Part shown: piece by piece, positions 10,851 to 23,345 of the stretch
Layout: each line of letters opens with the position of its first letter
How positions within the stretch are numbered: the first letter of the stretch is position 1
Assembly (NCBI GenBank): GCA_942159475.1
Contig: OW804097.1
Coordinates: 117,605,034 to 117,669,033 of the forward strand
DNA length: 64,000 bases
From: Sthenelais limicola
Lineage: Eukaryota > Annelida > Polychaeta > Phyllodocida > Sigalionidae
Direction of reading: 5' to 3'
Position numbers and translations under genes: made by a program
Notes under the pieces: model-generated
Seen by the model: the letters and a program-made list of their open reading frames with translations, nothing else
Told to the model about the DNA's origin: nothing
The model's database searches: none

Positions 10851-12047
10851 TTTATAGGCCTAATTTAGCGCCTTGGGATATTTTGAAAAATTCATTTCCA
10901 AATAGAAGAAAAGTTAGTGTCACAGAACCTATCAGTTTACATGGAAGAGTTCCATAGAATCTAATGAATATAGCTATAGGTGATCCTTCTCACAAATGGA
11001 AACATTATCCGCGTAAAGAAACATCTACAAAGTGTTAAACGAACGCCCTCAGTTTCCCTTATAATGCAGAATACCCTTGGTGCTTAGGTGGTCCTCTGGG
11101 GAGTGATTGTTCTAGACATTAGCATACATCAAGGCACAGGCCCTGATCATAAATGATACCTCTTAATACCCTCAGCGTATGGAGTGTTGGCTAAGAGCTT
11201 TGTAATTTGTTCTTCTATCAAGTGCATATAAAACTCTCCAGTGAAAAGATTATAAAATCGCCTCACTATCAAGGTCTTCTCATGTGAAATAAGTTACATA
11301 GTGTTCATAGAAATGGCGACTGGAATGCTCTTAAACAATGTCTGCGTGGTAACATCGACTGGTTGAATTGATTCATTTATATATTTATTTCGTGGACTAC
11401 ATGTCCTAAGCGAATCGAAATGTTTATTGAACTTGAAATGAAACAAAATTGCAAGAGAAGCCTTGTTCATTTTAACAATCGTACTGCTATTTACTTATTT
11501 TAATGTCTGTGATGTGATGATGAAAAAACCCCAAAATAATTGATGTATTGTAACCACCCCTATCAAGGGTCTAGTGACAATGATTGTTCAATTAAAACAT
11601 AATGTCAGTAATAAAAAAACTGGCCAGTAGTGATAAATGATCTAGCAAACATTATAAAAAAAAACTGATTAAATCTAGAAATATTTGTATAGTACGTTGA
11701 ATCTGAAATGAAAATGTTGTATCGTTTTGATTTGAGTCTGTGAGAATATCATTGTACCACCGAAACCAGCTCAATAACATTTCTTTAGAAAAACAATATA
11801 AATGTGACACTATATGTATAGATTTAAATAAAGGACGTAAGAAACTGGACCAGAATTCATTGTGAAACGCCATCGAAATTCTACAACATTTGAACCAAAC
11901 ATTTCATCTAATGTTAAATATTTCTATGTTGAAAAATGAGGTTACTATCTATATTTGGGGTGGCTGGAATAATGATATGTAAAGAGGTCAACCGGAACAA
12001 CACTCTGAATGATACCGTTTTACTCCCCCCCCCCCTTTATTAGTGGC
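10851..12047. other. No feature seen
   Basis: About 1.2 kb of unique AT-rich sequence; no exon or repeat recognised. Confidence 0.3.
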
Positions 12048-12385
12048 TTATAAATAGATGGAACCTAGCAAGGGGGAAGTCTGTACACTTATTAGTGACC
12101 GAGGGAGTGCGGAAAGTTAGAGGGCGTTAGCCCGAGATCTTCCCCACTCCTGAGGTCACTAACAAGTGTACAGACTTCCCCCGAGCTTTGTTCCATATTT
12201 ATTACACCCCATCAGTGAATAAAAAATATAGATAAATAAAAATAAAAGAAATAATTTCAGTTTTTGGCGGACCTACTTGTTGTATGCGCCAAGGATGGCA
12301 TAATTTACATGTTATGCATCACCTTGACCAAGTGTGGCATACAATGCTGAAGGTATAGGCAACTGCAGCACAGGGGTGTAATAAA
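12048..12385. repeat. Nested inverted repeats
   Basis: Outer-left arm (about 12048-12102) pairs with about 12150-12204 (GGGGGAAGTCTGTACACTT and its complement). The sequence TTATTACACCCC at 12192 is answered by GGGGTGTAATAA at 12374. Possibly a foldback element of unknown family. Confidence 0.5.
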
Positions 12386-13176
12386 GTACAGGAAAGTATA
12401 TCCTATGTTACTCTGAAAAAAACTAGTCGTTTACGGTATTATTTGCTTATTTTATTAATAATCTCATGTGAACAGGAGAATTACATCTTACGGCACAATG
12501 TCTTCATAGACCTATAGATCCATCTGATCTATTTGTAATCTCCTTTATCTGTTCGTTTTTATTTTATCTTTTAATTCTACTTTGTCATATTATCATATCT
12601 TCTGCTCAGTCCAGAACAAGACTCACGCGTTCTAAATTAAAGGTAACTGCATGCTGGCAGAAATGGAATACTATTTTTTCATATAGACATGTAAAGCTAT
12701 TTGTCCCTTTCAAGATGATGTAGCCACGAGCAGTTAAATAAAAAGTTTTTCTTGTATGTATGTATATGTTTTTATTTCCGGAAGCGTACACTTTCAATAA
12801 CATATCAAATTTTGACATCGAAAAAGGGGGTGGGTCTCCTCTATGAAACCATAGATCTTCCTGAGGGCCCCCTTTGGAGAAAATGGAGTTACGTTATTAA
12901 ATGGAGTTTCGTTTTTATTTTATTTTTCAATTCTACTTTATCTTATCTTATCTTATTTAACACATTGAACACGTTGCTAGTGGGGGAGACGATAGTTTGA
13001 TATATCATCGGGTCCATGTATATACATGCATGTGCAAGGAAATAGAGAAAAAGAGCGTATTATATGAGTCGGATCTTTTAGGGATGCACAAATAACGTCC
13101 GGCATATACCATAGGCCTACTCCATGTTTGCTATACAGGACGTTGTATTATACATTCCTAAAAAAATCCAACTTAT
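12386..13176. other. No feature seen
   Basis: Unique DNA with a short TTATC run near 12943-12956. Confidence 0.3.
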
Positions 13177-13418
13177 GGGTCAGATTTACAGAAAATGTAC
13201 AATTCGCCTTCACCAATTTTCTCAAATAACCCAAATTTCAGACGAAAATAAAATAAAAAATACAGTTCAACCTAACCAAACAGATTGCTAGAATCAATGC
13301 AATGCCAACATTTTAATATACTTGAATTTACCTAGTATTGACCAAATTGCAGCCTAATTTAGCAGAATTTGCTAAATGTGTACAGCTGCCAATTGTACAT
13401 TTTCTGACAATCTGACCC
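13177..13418 (-). mobile_element. R1a element, TSD TTAT
   Basis: Full copy in reverse orientation with perfect TTAT duplications. Confidence 0.92.
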
Positions 13419-13590
13419 TTATATTATACCCAGTTAGTTATATCCTCCTGTGGATGATATTGATGTGCCCGCCGTGATCATAGACCTAGGCTTAATGCAA
13501 CAAGAATTGTCAAAGTGCAATCGATTAAGTTAAAAATTTCAAACTATTTGAGCTGTGAGGAGCTTGGGTCAGTGGCTCAATGGGCAAACA

Positions 13591-13751
13591 TGGGTTAGAT
13601 ATTCAGAAAATGTACAATTGGTCTTCACCCAAACCTCTCAAATAAACCACATTTAAGACAAAAATGAGCTTCAAAATGCAGTTTTAATATATCTCAAAAT
13701 CCATTTTTAGGGGGACTTAGTGTGATTCATTTTCCTGTAACACATCACATA
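13591..13751. mobile_element. R1b/R2 chimeric fragment
   Basis: 13591-13688 is the first ~100 bp of a reverse R1b copy. It runs without a gap into about 13689-13751, the terminal part of R2 (ATATCTCAAAATCC ... ACACATCACA). Confidence 0.6.
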
Positions 13752-14412
13752 TGTCAGCATCCAACTATCTACTCTGTCTGATGTTTGGAGTGATGTATAG
13801 ACCACCTCCTAGGATCATGGTAATGTGTGTTCATTCCAAGAAAGAGAGGCTTGCGACGACAATTGGTATCATCTCAACCCCTTTGTAACGATAATAGACC
13901 CAATTAGCCAACTTCTTTATCCCATGCGTCCTCCTAAGATCAAAGTCCTTGACTCAACGAGAAATGAGGTAGTGTTCAATGTGTTTTGATAAGCTGAATT
14001 GTTCTAAATTATAAAGTTCTAAGCCACCTCCAAGCTTCATCTGGCTTTATCTTTTTCTCGGAATAATTAGGAATTTCTCGGAATAATTAGGAGGGTTCTT
14101 GTGGGCTTAATGAGCAGGGAATGATACATCCATCACCCAAAATGGGTGATTACGTACATGTAGATAATTTGGCGAGGTAAAAGGGCTTTACAGAACTTCA
14201 AGAACATCCTTTCTTTAAATTATTTAAATTATTTCATTCTTTGTTTGAATGTCGCTTATCTGACCGACCGCTCCAATAGTGTTACGTTAGAGAGAAGCTA
14301 ACGGCGTCTTGTCACTATGGGAACGCATCGCGAGCGCACTGCCTTGGCTATAGCTATAGGCAAATGGAACATTCTATTCAACCCCCGCCATTCAAAAGAT
14401 ATAGTTGTATGA
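13752..14412. other. No feature seen
   Basis: Unique DNA with a 19-base local tandem duplication (TCTCGGAATAATTAGGA) near 14056-14092. Confidence 0.3.
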
Positions 14413-14648
14413 GGGTCAAATTTTCAGAAAATGTACAATTGGCAGCTCTACATATTTAGGAAATTCTGCTAAATTAGGCTGGAAAATAATGAATACCGGG
14501 TATATCTGAGTATATTTGGTATCACATTGATTTTGAAGTATCAGTTCTGTTATGATAAACTGCATTTTGAAGCTCATTTTTGTCGTAAATGTGGGTTATT
14601 TGAGAGGATTGGTGAAGATGAATTGTACATTTTCTGAAAATCTGACCC
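14413..14648 (+). mobile_element. R1b element
   Basis: Full copy of the second subfamily (interior TATGATAAACTGCATTTTGA). Flanks do not match; it abuts or interrupts the left end of the next R2. Confidence 0.88.
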
Positions 14649-14654
14649 ATATTA

Positions 14655-15046
14655 TCATATTCGAAAAGATTAGATCAAAAATTGATTTTGAGATACCATT
14701 ATATTTGAAAAGATGAGATCAAGCCGATTCCAATGATAGTAAACAGTCTAATAATCTAATAAGTATTTCTAGATTTTAAGTTTGATATTTTCGTTTTTGG
14801 AAAAAAGTTTCCAATATTTCTGGGGGTCAATAAACAGTAAAGTAATTAAATGTAGTCCATATCAGGACCTTTAAAACTAAAGGATATATTACATCGATTG
14901 TCCTGAAATTTGATACATCGACCGGTATAGCTATAAGTGATAAACTCCCCGAATCAGAACATTCCAATAATGTGATCTTGTGAAAAAAACACTTTGAAAA
15001 ATATCAATTTTGCGACTTATGACTCATTTTCCTGAAACACATCACA
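14655..15046 (+). mobile_element. R2 element lacking its left terminus
   Basis: Starts within the R2 interior right after R1, with a duplicated GATTTTGAGATACCATTATA-like segment; right end ACACATCACA intact. Confidence 0.75.
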
Positions 15047-15324
15047 TATGATGACATGACCAACACGGAGTTTACCCCTTGGCATGTTGACCCGAGTGCG
15101 GACTCGCTAAATTGCTGGTCATTGTATTATATAGTGCTCTCTGACAGAGGCAGAGGAAGGAAATATTATTGGCCTTCACAATACACATAATAAAGCCTTG
15201 AATAGAGGTATAGCTCACTCAATAAGAGACCTTGGCCCATGGCCATGACTCAATTTGGAGTAATGAAGACCCTGGATATTGCATTAAATAATACTCTCTT
15301 TCTACAGCATATAGAAATACATAC

Positions 15325-15550
15325 GGGTCAGATTTTCAGAAAATGTACAATTCGCCTTCACCAATCCTTTCTAAGAACACAGATTTAAGACAAAAATGAG
15401 CTTCAAAATGCAGTTTAACATAACAGAACTGATAGTTTAAATCAATGCGATACCAAATATACTCAGATATACCCAAAATGTATCATTTTTTTAGCAGAGT
15501 TTAGCAGAAATTACTAAATATGTAGAGCTGCCAATTGTACAATCTGATCC
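15325..15550 (-). mobile_element. R1b element, TSD ATAC
   Basis: Reverse copy with perfect ATAC duplications. The right terminal repeat is shortened by about 10 bp. Confidence 0.88.
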
Positions 15551-15955
15551 ATACATAGGTGGTACGTCACGTTCAGGCATTCCAGATATTCGTAGTCACA
15601 GCTTGCATTAGGGAATACAATGCCATGCAGTAGGAATGAAGGGGAATGAAGGCTACTTTACCATTTCAGGGATGATGTATTATTACAGCTTCAAGAGCAG
15701 GTCATTCAGGCTGCTTAATGAAGGCAATATCGAATAATCACCAAATTGCTGGATTTCATCTAAATTTAATGGCGTTCCAGGCTCTTAATGCCTTAATGGA
15801 TCGGATCTCTGAATATCATGTCAGCACACTGCTGCTCCCTGCTCTTCAGTTAGAGTACCAAGGATAATGATGAACCAAGTTATAGGCTATTTATCGGCAT
15901 AAGTAAATAATATATGACCTTGGTCAATGCGTTCTTGAAACAGTCGATGATATAA
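15551..15955. other. No feature seen
   Basis: Unique DNA. Confidence 0.3.
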
Positions 15956-16190
15956 GGGTCAGATTTTCAGGAAATATACAATTGGCAGCTGTACACAATT
16001 AGTAAATTCTGCTAAATTAGGCTGCAATTTGGTCAATACTAGGTAAATTGGAGAATATTCGGCATTGCATTGATTCTAGCAATCTCTTTGGTTAGGATGA
16101 ACTGTATTTTGGACTTTATTTTCGTCTGAAATTTGGGTTATTTGTGAAGATTGGCGAAGGTGAACTGTACAGTTTCTGAAAATCTGACCC
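15956..16190 (+). mobile_element. R1a element
   Basis: Full copy; its right flank shares about 42 bp with the right flank of the next R1 (16662-16896). Confidence 0.9.
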
Positions 16191-16661
16191 ATATAGTCAT
16201 AAACGTAGCTGACATTGATATATGAGTAGAGCTATATATGAGTATATGATATGCACTAACAGGAGAAGAATGCTAATTGAGAATATATGATATGGAAAAT
16301 TGTTATAGATTTTTTCATCATTTGTAATTTAGCGGTCGGATATGAATATTCATGAGCCGAAATAAGAGGCTTACATGAAACTGGATCATTACGCCACAAT
16401 AATGATCTCCCTTCAAGTGATCAACAACATTTTTTTCTGGTCTGTATTGAATTTCTATTTCTGCGTTTTCATTTCAACGATGGGCAAATTGTATGTGTTG
16501 ATGGGTTGAGTGGTCGGTAATGTCTGCCCCAAGCTCCAAGACATTACTTGTTGAGAGTCAGTAGTGAGTGCTCTATCAGATAGTTGGAGGAGTTCCCTAA
16601 ATAGGTTGTTGAATAATGATTAAGCGTATGTCAGCTTCATTGAAGATGGAACAGCGGTATA

Positions 16662-16896
16662 TAGTCATATTTTCAGAAAATGTACAATTGGCAGCTCTAC
16701 TTATTTAGGATAATTTCCTAAATTAGGCTGAAAAATGAAGAATACCGGGAATATCTGAGTATATTTGGTATCGCATTGATTTAAAGTATCAGTTCTGTTA
16801 TGTTAAACTGCATTTTGAAGCTCATTTTTGTCTTAAATGTGCATTATTTGAGAGGATTGGTGAAGGTGAATTGTACATTTTTTGAAAATCTGACCC
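16662..16896 (+). mobile_element. R1b element
   Basis: Left terminus decayed (AGTCATATTTTCAG). It belongs to a different subfamily from the previous copy but has the same right flank. Confidence 0.85.
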
Positions 16897-17788
16897 GTAT
16901 AGTCATAAACGTAGCTGACATTGATATATGAGTAGAGCTTTAGGAGAGACACCTTTAGTAGCCCGGTAGCACCTCCCTTCATCACCAAATTACTCTTCAA
17001 AGCCGGTAGGTAGGGCGGTCTCAATATTTCACAATCTATATCTTCAAACATACAGGTGTTTCATTTGACTACCAACTGTATTGCAGTAGGATGCAACCTC
17101 CTCCATTTATCAAGAATGCCGTCTGCCTTTGTTATTCCACCGAACTAGAAACACGTTCTGGGCTTTGTTGCACAATGCATTTCCACGAACGTGCAGCCAA
17201 AGAGTGTGCGTGTGTGTGTGATATGTGTGCATGTGTGTATGCAAATTAAATCAATTCTTCCTGGCTAAAGGTTGGAATAGACATGGGTTGTGATGTCATA
17301 AGGTGGAATTCCTCTGGATTATACTGGTTACCCATTGGTACCGTATTGTGTATAAAGGTACATTGACGAGTATGAGACTTGAGAACGAGTAGGAGTATGA
17401 ACGATTAGGATAAACCCTTGTGCAAAAGAGGCTGCTCTTTTCTACTCGTAATTGGTTTTAACCAACGATCAACCCCTCCTTACATACACGATTTTCAGAC
17501 GAACGTGAACCCACGAATTGGTTGTGCAACCAGTTCTCGTCAGTACCCCAAAGTACGAACGCAATTGGGTAAGATCAAGGAACGAGCAAAGCATTGAAAC
17601 ACTTTACGAACGAACAGCAAACATTGGGCAACGACCAGCGTTGTTTCACTGTCATCTATTTACCTGTACCAAGGTTGTTTATTTGTGTGTTATTTTGTAT
17701 TTAAGTGATGTGCAGTTTGGGTGGCTAGAAAGGGGAAAGTTCCAATACTACATACCAAGCAATAACAACCATCGCACAACACATTATG
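16897..17788. other. No gene recognised; short TG microsatellite
   Basis: TG/GTGT run at about 17204-17237. A 91-codon open frame at 17518-17793 has no recognisable domain. Confidence 0.3.
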
Positions 17789-18194
17789 TGTGATGTGTTT
17801 CAGGAAAATAAGTCACAAGTTGCAAAATTGTTATTTTTCAATGGTTTTCTTTACAAGATCTATTTATTGGAATGTTCTGATCTTTAGGGTGTTGTGCCCT
17901 TATAATCGTATGAATGCATGTAGCAAATTTCAGGACATTGTATTAAATATATCCTTGCGTTTTGAAGGCCTTTGTATGGAGTATATTCAGTTACAACTAG
18001 TAATTATCCACCCAGAAACATTGCAAACTATTTTTAAAAATAAAAATATCCAACTTAATTAAGATATAGAAATACTTCTTAGATGCCCTACTGTTTACTA
18101 TCATTGGAATCAGCTTGATCTCTTGTTTTCAAATATGATGATATCTCAAAATATGCGACTTTTGACTCATTTTCCTATACTAAGACGGATCACA
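17789..18194 (-). mobile_element. R2 element, flanked by TATG
   Basis: Interior reads in reverse relative to other copies. TATG lies on both sides of TGTGATG...GGATCACA. Confidence 0.85.
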
Positions 18195-18364
18195 TATGAA
18201 TGTGGGTGCTACGAGCACACCGGAGGTACACACAGACGAGATCAGCGATGCTGTGGGTATAAGCTCTCCGAGGAAATCTCCCTACCTCTGGGGCAACATT
18301 ACAATATATATCATTTCAAGGTGGATCCTATACCGCTTGTGTCTGTCAGTTCTACGGGAAGTAT

Positions 18365-18687
18365 AATAGGGGATTTGCATAGCCGCCATTTTGAATCTTG
18401 ATTCGCATGGAAATCTAAAGTAAACATGCCATGTTCAGCATGGAATATTTATCAATGCTCTAATTCCAATAGCCATGTGTTTTACATGTTTCCATAACAC
18501 AATACTTCATCTTCCCATCATGCATTTGGTTTTCTTTGATCATTTATACAAGCTATGATATTGGTGACAATATTCTTGCAATTTTCGATAAAAATGTTGC
18601 CAAACATGTGTATGTCAGATTTCAGCAGAATCCATCCCAGCATACACTGCAGTAGACATGCGCAGTGAGACATGCAACTCCCCTATT
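18365..18687 (+). mobile_element. R3 element
   Basis: AATAGGGGATTTGCATAGCC left end and CCCCTATT right end; lacks about 15 bp of the usual left interior. Confidence 0.85.
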
Positions 18688-18738
18688 GATGGAAGGATTA
18701 TTGGAACAAAACTTGTCCGGGGTATGTCTTGGACATAA

Positions 18739-18933
18739 GGGTTAGGTCGTCAGAATAAGTACAATCGGCAGCTCTACACAATTGGTAGATTCTTTTAAAT
18801 TAGACTTCAAAAAAGATAAATACTAGGTATATCTGAGTATGTCTGGTGTTGCTTTGATTCAGAGTTATATGTTTGGTTATGTTAAACTGATTTTTTTGGT
18901 TTTACATTAAAGTTATTAGAAAGAATTGTTAAA
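18739..18933 (+). mobile_element. R1 element, old and truncated
   Basis: Diverged copy (TACAATCGGCAGCTCTACAC ... GGTTATGTTAAACTG) broken by the next feature; its right end may resume at about 19284-19322. Confidence 0.6.
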
Positions 18934-19283
18934 TTAGATTAGATTAGAATACGTTTATTGATGAACATGTCACTATCAGAATACTTATCTCCGGCATAAT
19001 GGGAGGTTTACAAGCTTTCTGTTCGTTTTACATTTTGGTTTTATTGCAACGTACAGATCCCCAGTCGTCATTGAAGAAAGTGGACGTTGCAATTTTAAAT
19101 TAAAATATTATATTACATTTGTTTAAATATTAAATATCTTGCGCAGTAGATCTTTATATAATTTGTGACTCTCAGAAAATGGCTTATGTCTATCATAATA
19201 GCAGTCAGAAGTATTGTTATTGTATACATTCCTCATTTATACCGTTTTCAATCAATCAATAAAATATTGGTCTATCCAAATTA
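18934..19283 (-). mobile_element. Probable 5'-truncated non-LTR retrotransposon tail
   Basis: On the minus strand the sequence ends ATCAATAAACGTATTCTAAT followed by (TCTAA)n, a simple-repeat tail as in CR1/RTE-type LINEs. AAATTAGATT occurs at both borders and could be the target duplication. It interrupts an R1 copy. No coding remains seen. Confidence 0.4.
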
Positions 19284-19322
19284 GATTGTTGAAACCGAAT
19301 TGTACATTTTCTCAAAACTTGC
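19284..19322 (+). mobile_element. Right end of an R1 element
   Basis: GATTGTTGAAACCGAATTGT followed by ACATTTTCTC and ending TTGCCC; probably the continuation of 18739-18933. Confidence 0.5.
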
Positions 19323-19428
19323 CCAATAAAGGACTTAATAGATATCCACCCAATTATGCCAGTGATAATATTATATATTTCCCTACCACCACCTAATAGA
19401 TGGCTAGAACACTGTGGTATAAGGATCA

Positions 19429-19900
19429 TATTGTCAAAAGATGTACAATTTGCTTGCACCAATCTTCTCAAATAACCCAAATATTAAGATAAAAAATGCT
19501 GGGTCCTGCTGGTGTGTTGCTGTATTGAAATTCTGCTGATCATATTTATCCTTACGAGTTTATATTTTTTGTCCATGATTTTGGTTGTGTTTTCTTCTTT
19601 ATTCACTTCCATATGTAATTCAGTAAAACGACAGGCATCATTTAGAAAATTGAACAATTATTGTGAAACAAAAATGCAATTCAAAATAATTGATCAGATC
19701 TTTCGACTCAAGGCAATACCATATATATATATACGCCTAATTAAGCCCTCTGTCCAGCCTCTGTAGAACCGAGACTTCAAAGAGTACCGGTATAGGCTAG
19801 CATTGGGGTTTCAGTTCTTCAGAGGCTGAATTGGGTGTAATTAAGCAGAATTTGCTGCATGTGTAGAGCTGCCGATTATACACTTATGACGACCTGATCA
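19429..19900 (-). mobile_element. R1 element remnants with inserted DNA
   Basis: Reverse left end at about 19429-19498 and a right end at about 19838-19900 (GCTGCCGATTATACA). The ~340 bp between is mostly unrelated. Confidence 0.4.
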
Positions 19901-20081
19901 TATGCTACGCTAATCCATCGCTTTTCTATAATTAGATGTTCTGCTGCCTTCCCCCTCTCAATTCTAGGTACTCCCTGAAGAGGAAGGGAAGTGAAGGTCA
20001 TTGCAGAGGGCTATCACACTAGGGAACCACATCCATATTTATAAATCTAATCAGAATTAATTCTACACTGGTGTGATATAT

Positions 20082-20316
20082 GGGTCAGATTATCAGAAAA
20101 TGTACAATTCATCTTCACCAATCCTCTCAAATAACCCCCATTTAAGACAGAAATGAGCTTCAAAATGCAGTTTAACATAACAGAACTGATACTTTAAATT
20201 AATGGGATACCAAATATACTCAGATATACCCAGTATTCACCATTTGTCAGCCTAATTTAGCAGAATTTACTAAATGTGAAGAGCTGCCAATTGTTCATTT
20301 TTTGAAAATCTGACCC
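20082..20316 (-). mobile_element. R1b element, TSD ATAT
   Basis: Full reverse copy with perfect ATAT duplications. Confidence 0.92.
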
Positions 20317-20440
20317 ATATAACTTGCCTTGAAAGATTGTCGATCTTTCTCAGACTAGTCGACCTATTGTGACTGGTGGCGGGAGTGCTTCGTCAGGGAC
20401 AGTTATTAATTAAGAGGTAAGAGCGATTCCTTCACCATAA

Positions 20441-20675
20441 GGGTGAAGTCACCAGAAAATGTACAATTCATCTTCACTAATCCTCTCAAATAACCCAAAT
20501 TTCAGACGAAAATAAAGTTCAAAATACAGTTCACCCTAACCAAACAGATTGCTAGAATCAATCCAATGCCGAATATACTCGAATTCACCTAGTGTTGGCC
20601 AAATTGTAGCCTCATTTCGCAGAATTTACTAAATGTATACAGCTGCCAATTGTACATTTTTAGTAAATCTGACCC
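20441..20675 (-). mobile_element. R1a element
   Basis: Full reverse copy with variant left terminus GGGTGAAGTCACC, shared with 23111 and 37427 and so perhaps a sublineage mark. Confidence 0.88.
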
Positions 20676-20939
20676 ATATGCAATATAGTGGGAGCAGAAG
20701 ATGGCTCTGAGGGTTTCATCAACGTTTGCTTTGGTGAGTCATGCAGTCTCCAGCGGGATCTTCGTACGGCGCGTGTGCATGCCATTACCCAGCAGGGACC
20801 AGTTAGTGTATGTTTGCACACTATGGGGGAGCATATCATGAAACGTGCACTGCTTACCTCATTTCCTGACCACAGAATGCAATGATGCAACTGGTCACAT
20901 TCACATTTGCATAGCACAAGTGTCTGCGTGAGCGTGCGT

Positions 20940-21213
20940 GGTTGAAGGAGCGTGAATATTGCACAAGTTGCGTAGCAACGAGTGCAATATCCTAAGCGAC
21001 TGAAACCAACTCGTTAGTTAACAGATTTATCATACACGATTTAAATCATGAAAATAGAAAAAAAATCGAGTCATAAATTTGAATTTTACCGGTAATCTTA
21101 TTAAAAAACGGATTGGTTGCCATGACAACCCCACGTAAATCACTAGTGAAATACGCACTATGCGTAAATCACTCTAGATACGTGGTTGTTTTTTTCAATG
21201 CGTGTATAATAAA
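20940..21213 (+). repeat. H1 dispersed hairpin repeat
   Basis: Nearly identical to 35349-35623. It opens with a hairpin (GAATATTGCAC ... GTGCAATAT with inner GTTGCGTAGCAAC) and carries an X-box-like GTTGCCATGACAAC at 21116-21129. Probably a mobile element, class unknown. Confidence 0.75.
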
Positions 21214-21256
21214 TTCCAATAGGATGAAGTTTGAACTGCTTATATCTATTCAGTTC

Positions 21257-21385
21257 GTAGTCTTGTAATTTGGTACGCTTATTCACAAGACTAAGAGGGA
21301 TATAATCAGCCCAGAAATGTAAGCATTCCCACAAAGGGATCTTGTGAATAAAACATTTTGAATCATATCATTTTCAGGAATCTAC
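21257..21385 (+). mobile_element. R2-derived fragment
   Basis: Contains the R2 right interior (AATTTGGTACGC, CATTCCCACAAAGGGATCTT, GTGAATAAAACATTTTGAA) but not the terminal repeat. Confidence 0.55.
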
Positions 21386-22013
21386 ACATTATTTAACAAT
21401 TATGAAGTTAATTGATCGTGAAGAAATTCTCGCAAAAGACGGTTCAACTATTTGTGTTTTAATGGCCACAGTTGGTCTTACTTCAATTAAGCTGCATTTG
21501 CATGTCAAAATAAGGAAATACATAGTGATTTATAAATAGAAGATTCCATTTTTTCCAACGTTTGTCTTTTTTATTCAGGCAAAAGACAACAGTTACACTC
21601 TCACAAATCAATTGTGATTTTCGTTATGTCCTGAAGATGCAATTCTATTATATATCATCATTGCAGGGAAGAATTTGAATAACATTATTTCCTAACCGAA
21701 TTAAATTCATCATCTACAATATAACAAAATACAATTTATATGAAATTAATGGTTTACATGGTGAGGTTTTTCGAGTTTATATGAGTTACTCAATTATGAG
21801 ATGAGATGGGTATGAAGGTTCCTGGCTATTGTTGTATAATATATACTTTTAAGGGGAGTTTGGTGAGATCCATACACCTTTCTACCCCCTTAGATGTACT
21901 TGAATTAATCGATTGCAGCTAGGACTATAGTGTCTATTTATATCTCCCATTCACAATTCAAGCGTATATAATAGCACGAATAGAAGCCACCAGACGCGGC
22001 TCTAAATCGATTA
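21386..22013. other. No feature seen
   Basis: Unique AT-rich DNA. Confidence 0.3.
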
Positions 22014-22248
22014 GGGTCAGATTTTCAGAAAATGTACAATTGGCAGCTGTATACATTTAGTAAAGTCTGCTAAATTAGGCTGCAATTTGGTCAATACTAG
22101 GTAAATTCGAGTATATTTGGCATTGCAGTGATTCTAGCAATCTGTTTGGTAAGGTTGAACTGTATCTTTAACTTTATTTTCGTCGGAAATTTGGGTTATT
22201 TAAGAAGATTGGCGAAGTTGAATTGTACATTTTCTGAAGAACTGACCC
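22014..22248 (+). mobile_element. R1a element, TSD ATTA
   Basis: Full copy with perfect ATTA duplications. Confidence 0.92.
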
Positions 22249-22769
22249 ATTAGATGAGTTCTGTAATGCTCCGATTAAAAAACAAGATGATGATTGTCAG
22301 GAAGACCTTTACTACTGCGTCTCTCATTGTCAATTAATTGCATCACGTCTTCTCCACCACTGGAGGGTTTCAGGTGGTATTTATCAAACCCGATTTACTT
22401 TCTCGAGTGGAAGAATGAAATGTGCGAGGGGGGTATAGAATTCGACCGACGCTGCTTCTCGCCGCAGGGAATTTATAAACAGCATTCCAATGATGGGGGG
22501 AGGTGGAAGAAAACATGCGGTCTACAATGAACTGGCACGGCGATGGGGAAAAGAACTTTACACGATTGTCTGGCTCCCAGGGCTGCTGGACTCAAACCAA
22601 ACAACTCTCACCAAGGACAAGCTACTAATATAGTCAAGGGCAATGTAGCCTATCAAACATTTGCCTTCCAAGCAGAGAAACTGAACACTATGGGTTCTAT
22701 TTGGAGCCGATGTCTGGGTGCTTTATAATGGGTGACATGGGGTTCTGTCGGTCGAGTAGATCATTCTGT
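22249..22769. other. No gene recognised
   Basis: Contains two short open frames (22294-22530, 22543-22728) with no recognisable domain, splice context or repeat origin. Confidence 0.25.
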
Positions 22770-23004
22770 GGGTCAGATTTTCAGAAAATGTACAATTCGC
22801 CTTCACCAATCCCCTCAAATATCCCAAATTAAAGACAAAAATCAGGTTCAAAATACAGTTCAGCATAACCTAAAAGATTGTTTGAATCAAGGCAATACTA
22901 AATATACTCAGATATACGTAGTGTTGACGATTTCCCGGTCTAATTTAGTAGAATTTACTAAATGTGTTGACCTGCCAATTGTACATTTTCCGAAAATCTG
23001 ACCC
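22770..23004 (-). mobile_element. R1c element
   Basis: Full reverse copy of the intermediate subfamily (AAATCAGGTTCAAAATACAG; GTTGACCTGCCAATTGTAC). Flanks CTGT/CTTT, an imperfect duplication. Confidence 0.88.
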
Positions 23005-23110
23005 CTTTATTCTACAATAAGTGTTTATCAAACACCAATCGCTTTATAAGGAGCCATCTTCGTTCACATGGAAGTAAAGCGGTTATATAAAACCCGGTAT
23101 AGTCCTATAT

Positions 23111-23345
23111 GGGTGAAGTCACCAGAAAATGTACAATTCACCTTCACCATTCCTCTCAAATTACCCAAATTTCAGATGAAAATAAAGTTCGAAATACAGT
23201 TCAACCTAACCAAACAGATTGCTAGAATCAATGCAATGCCAAATATACTCGAATTTACCTAGTATTGGCCAAATTGCAGCCTCATTTAGCCTCATTTACT
23301 TAATGTGTGTAGCTGCCAATTGTGCATTTTCAGAAAATCTGACCC
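23111..23345 (-). mobile_element. R1a element, TSD ATAT
   Basis: Full reverse copy with GGGTGAAGTCACC terminus and perfect ATAT duplications. Confidence 0.9.
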
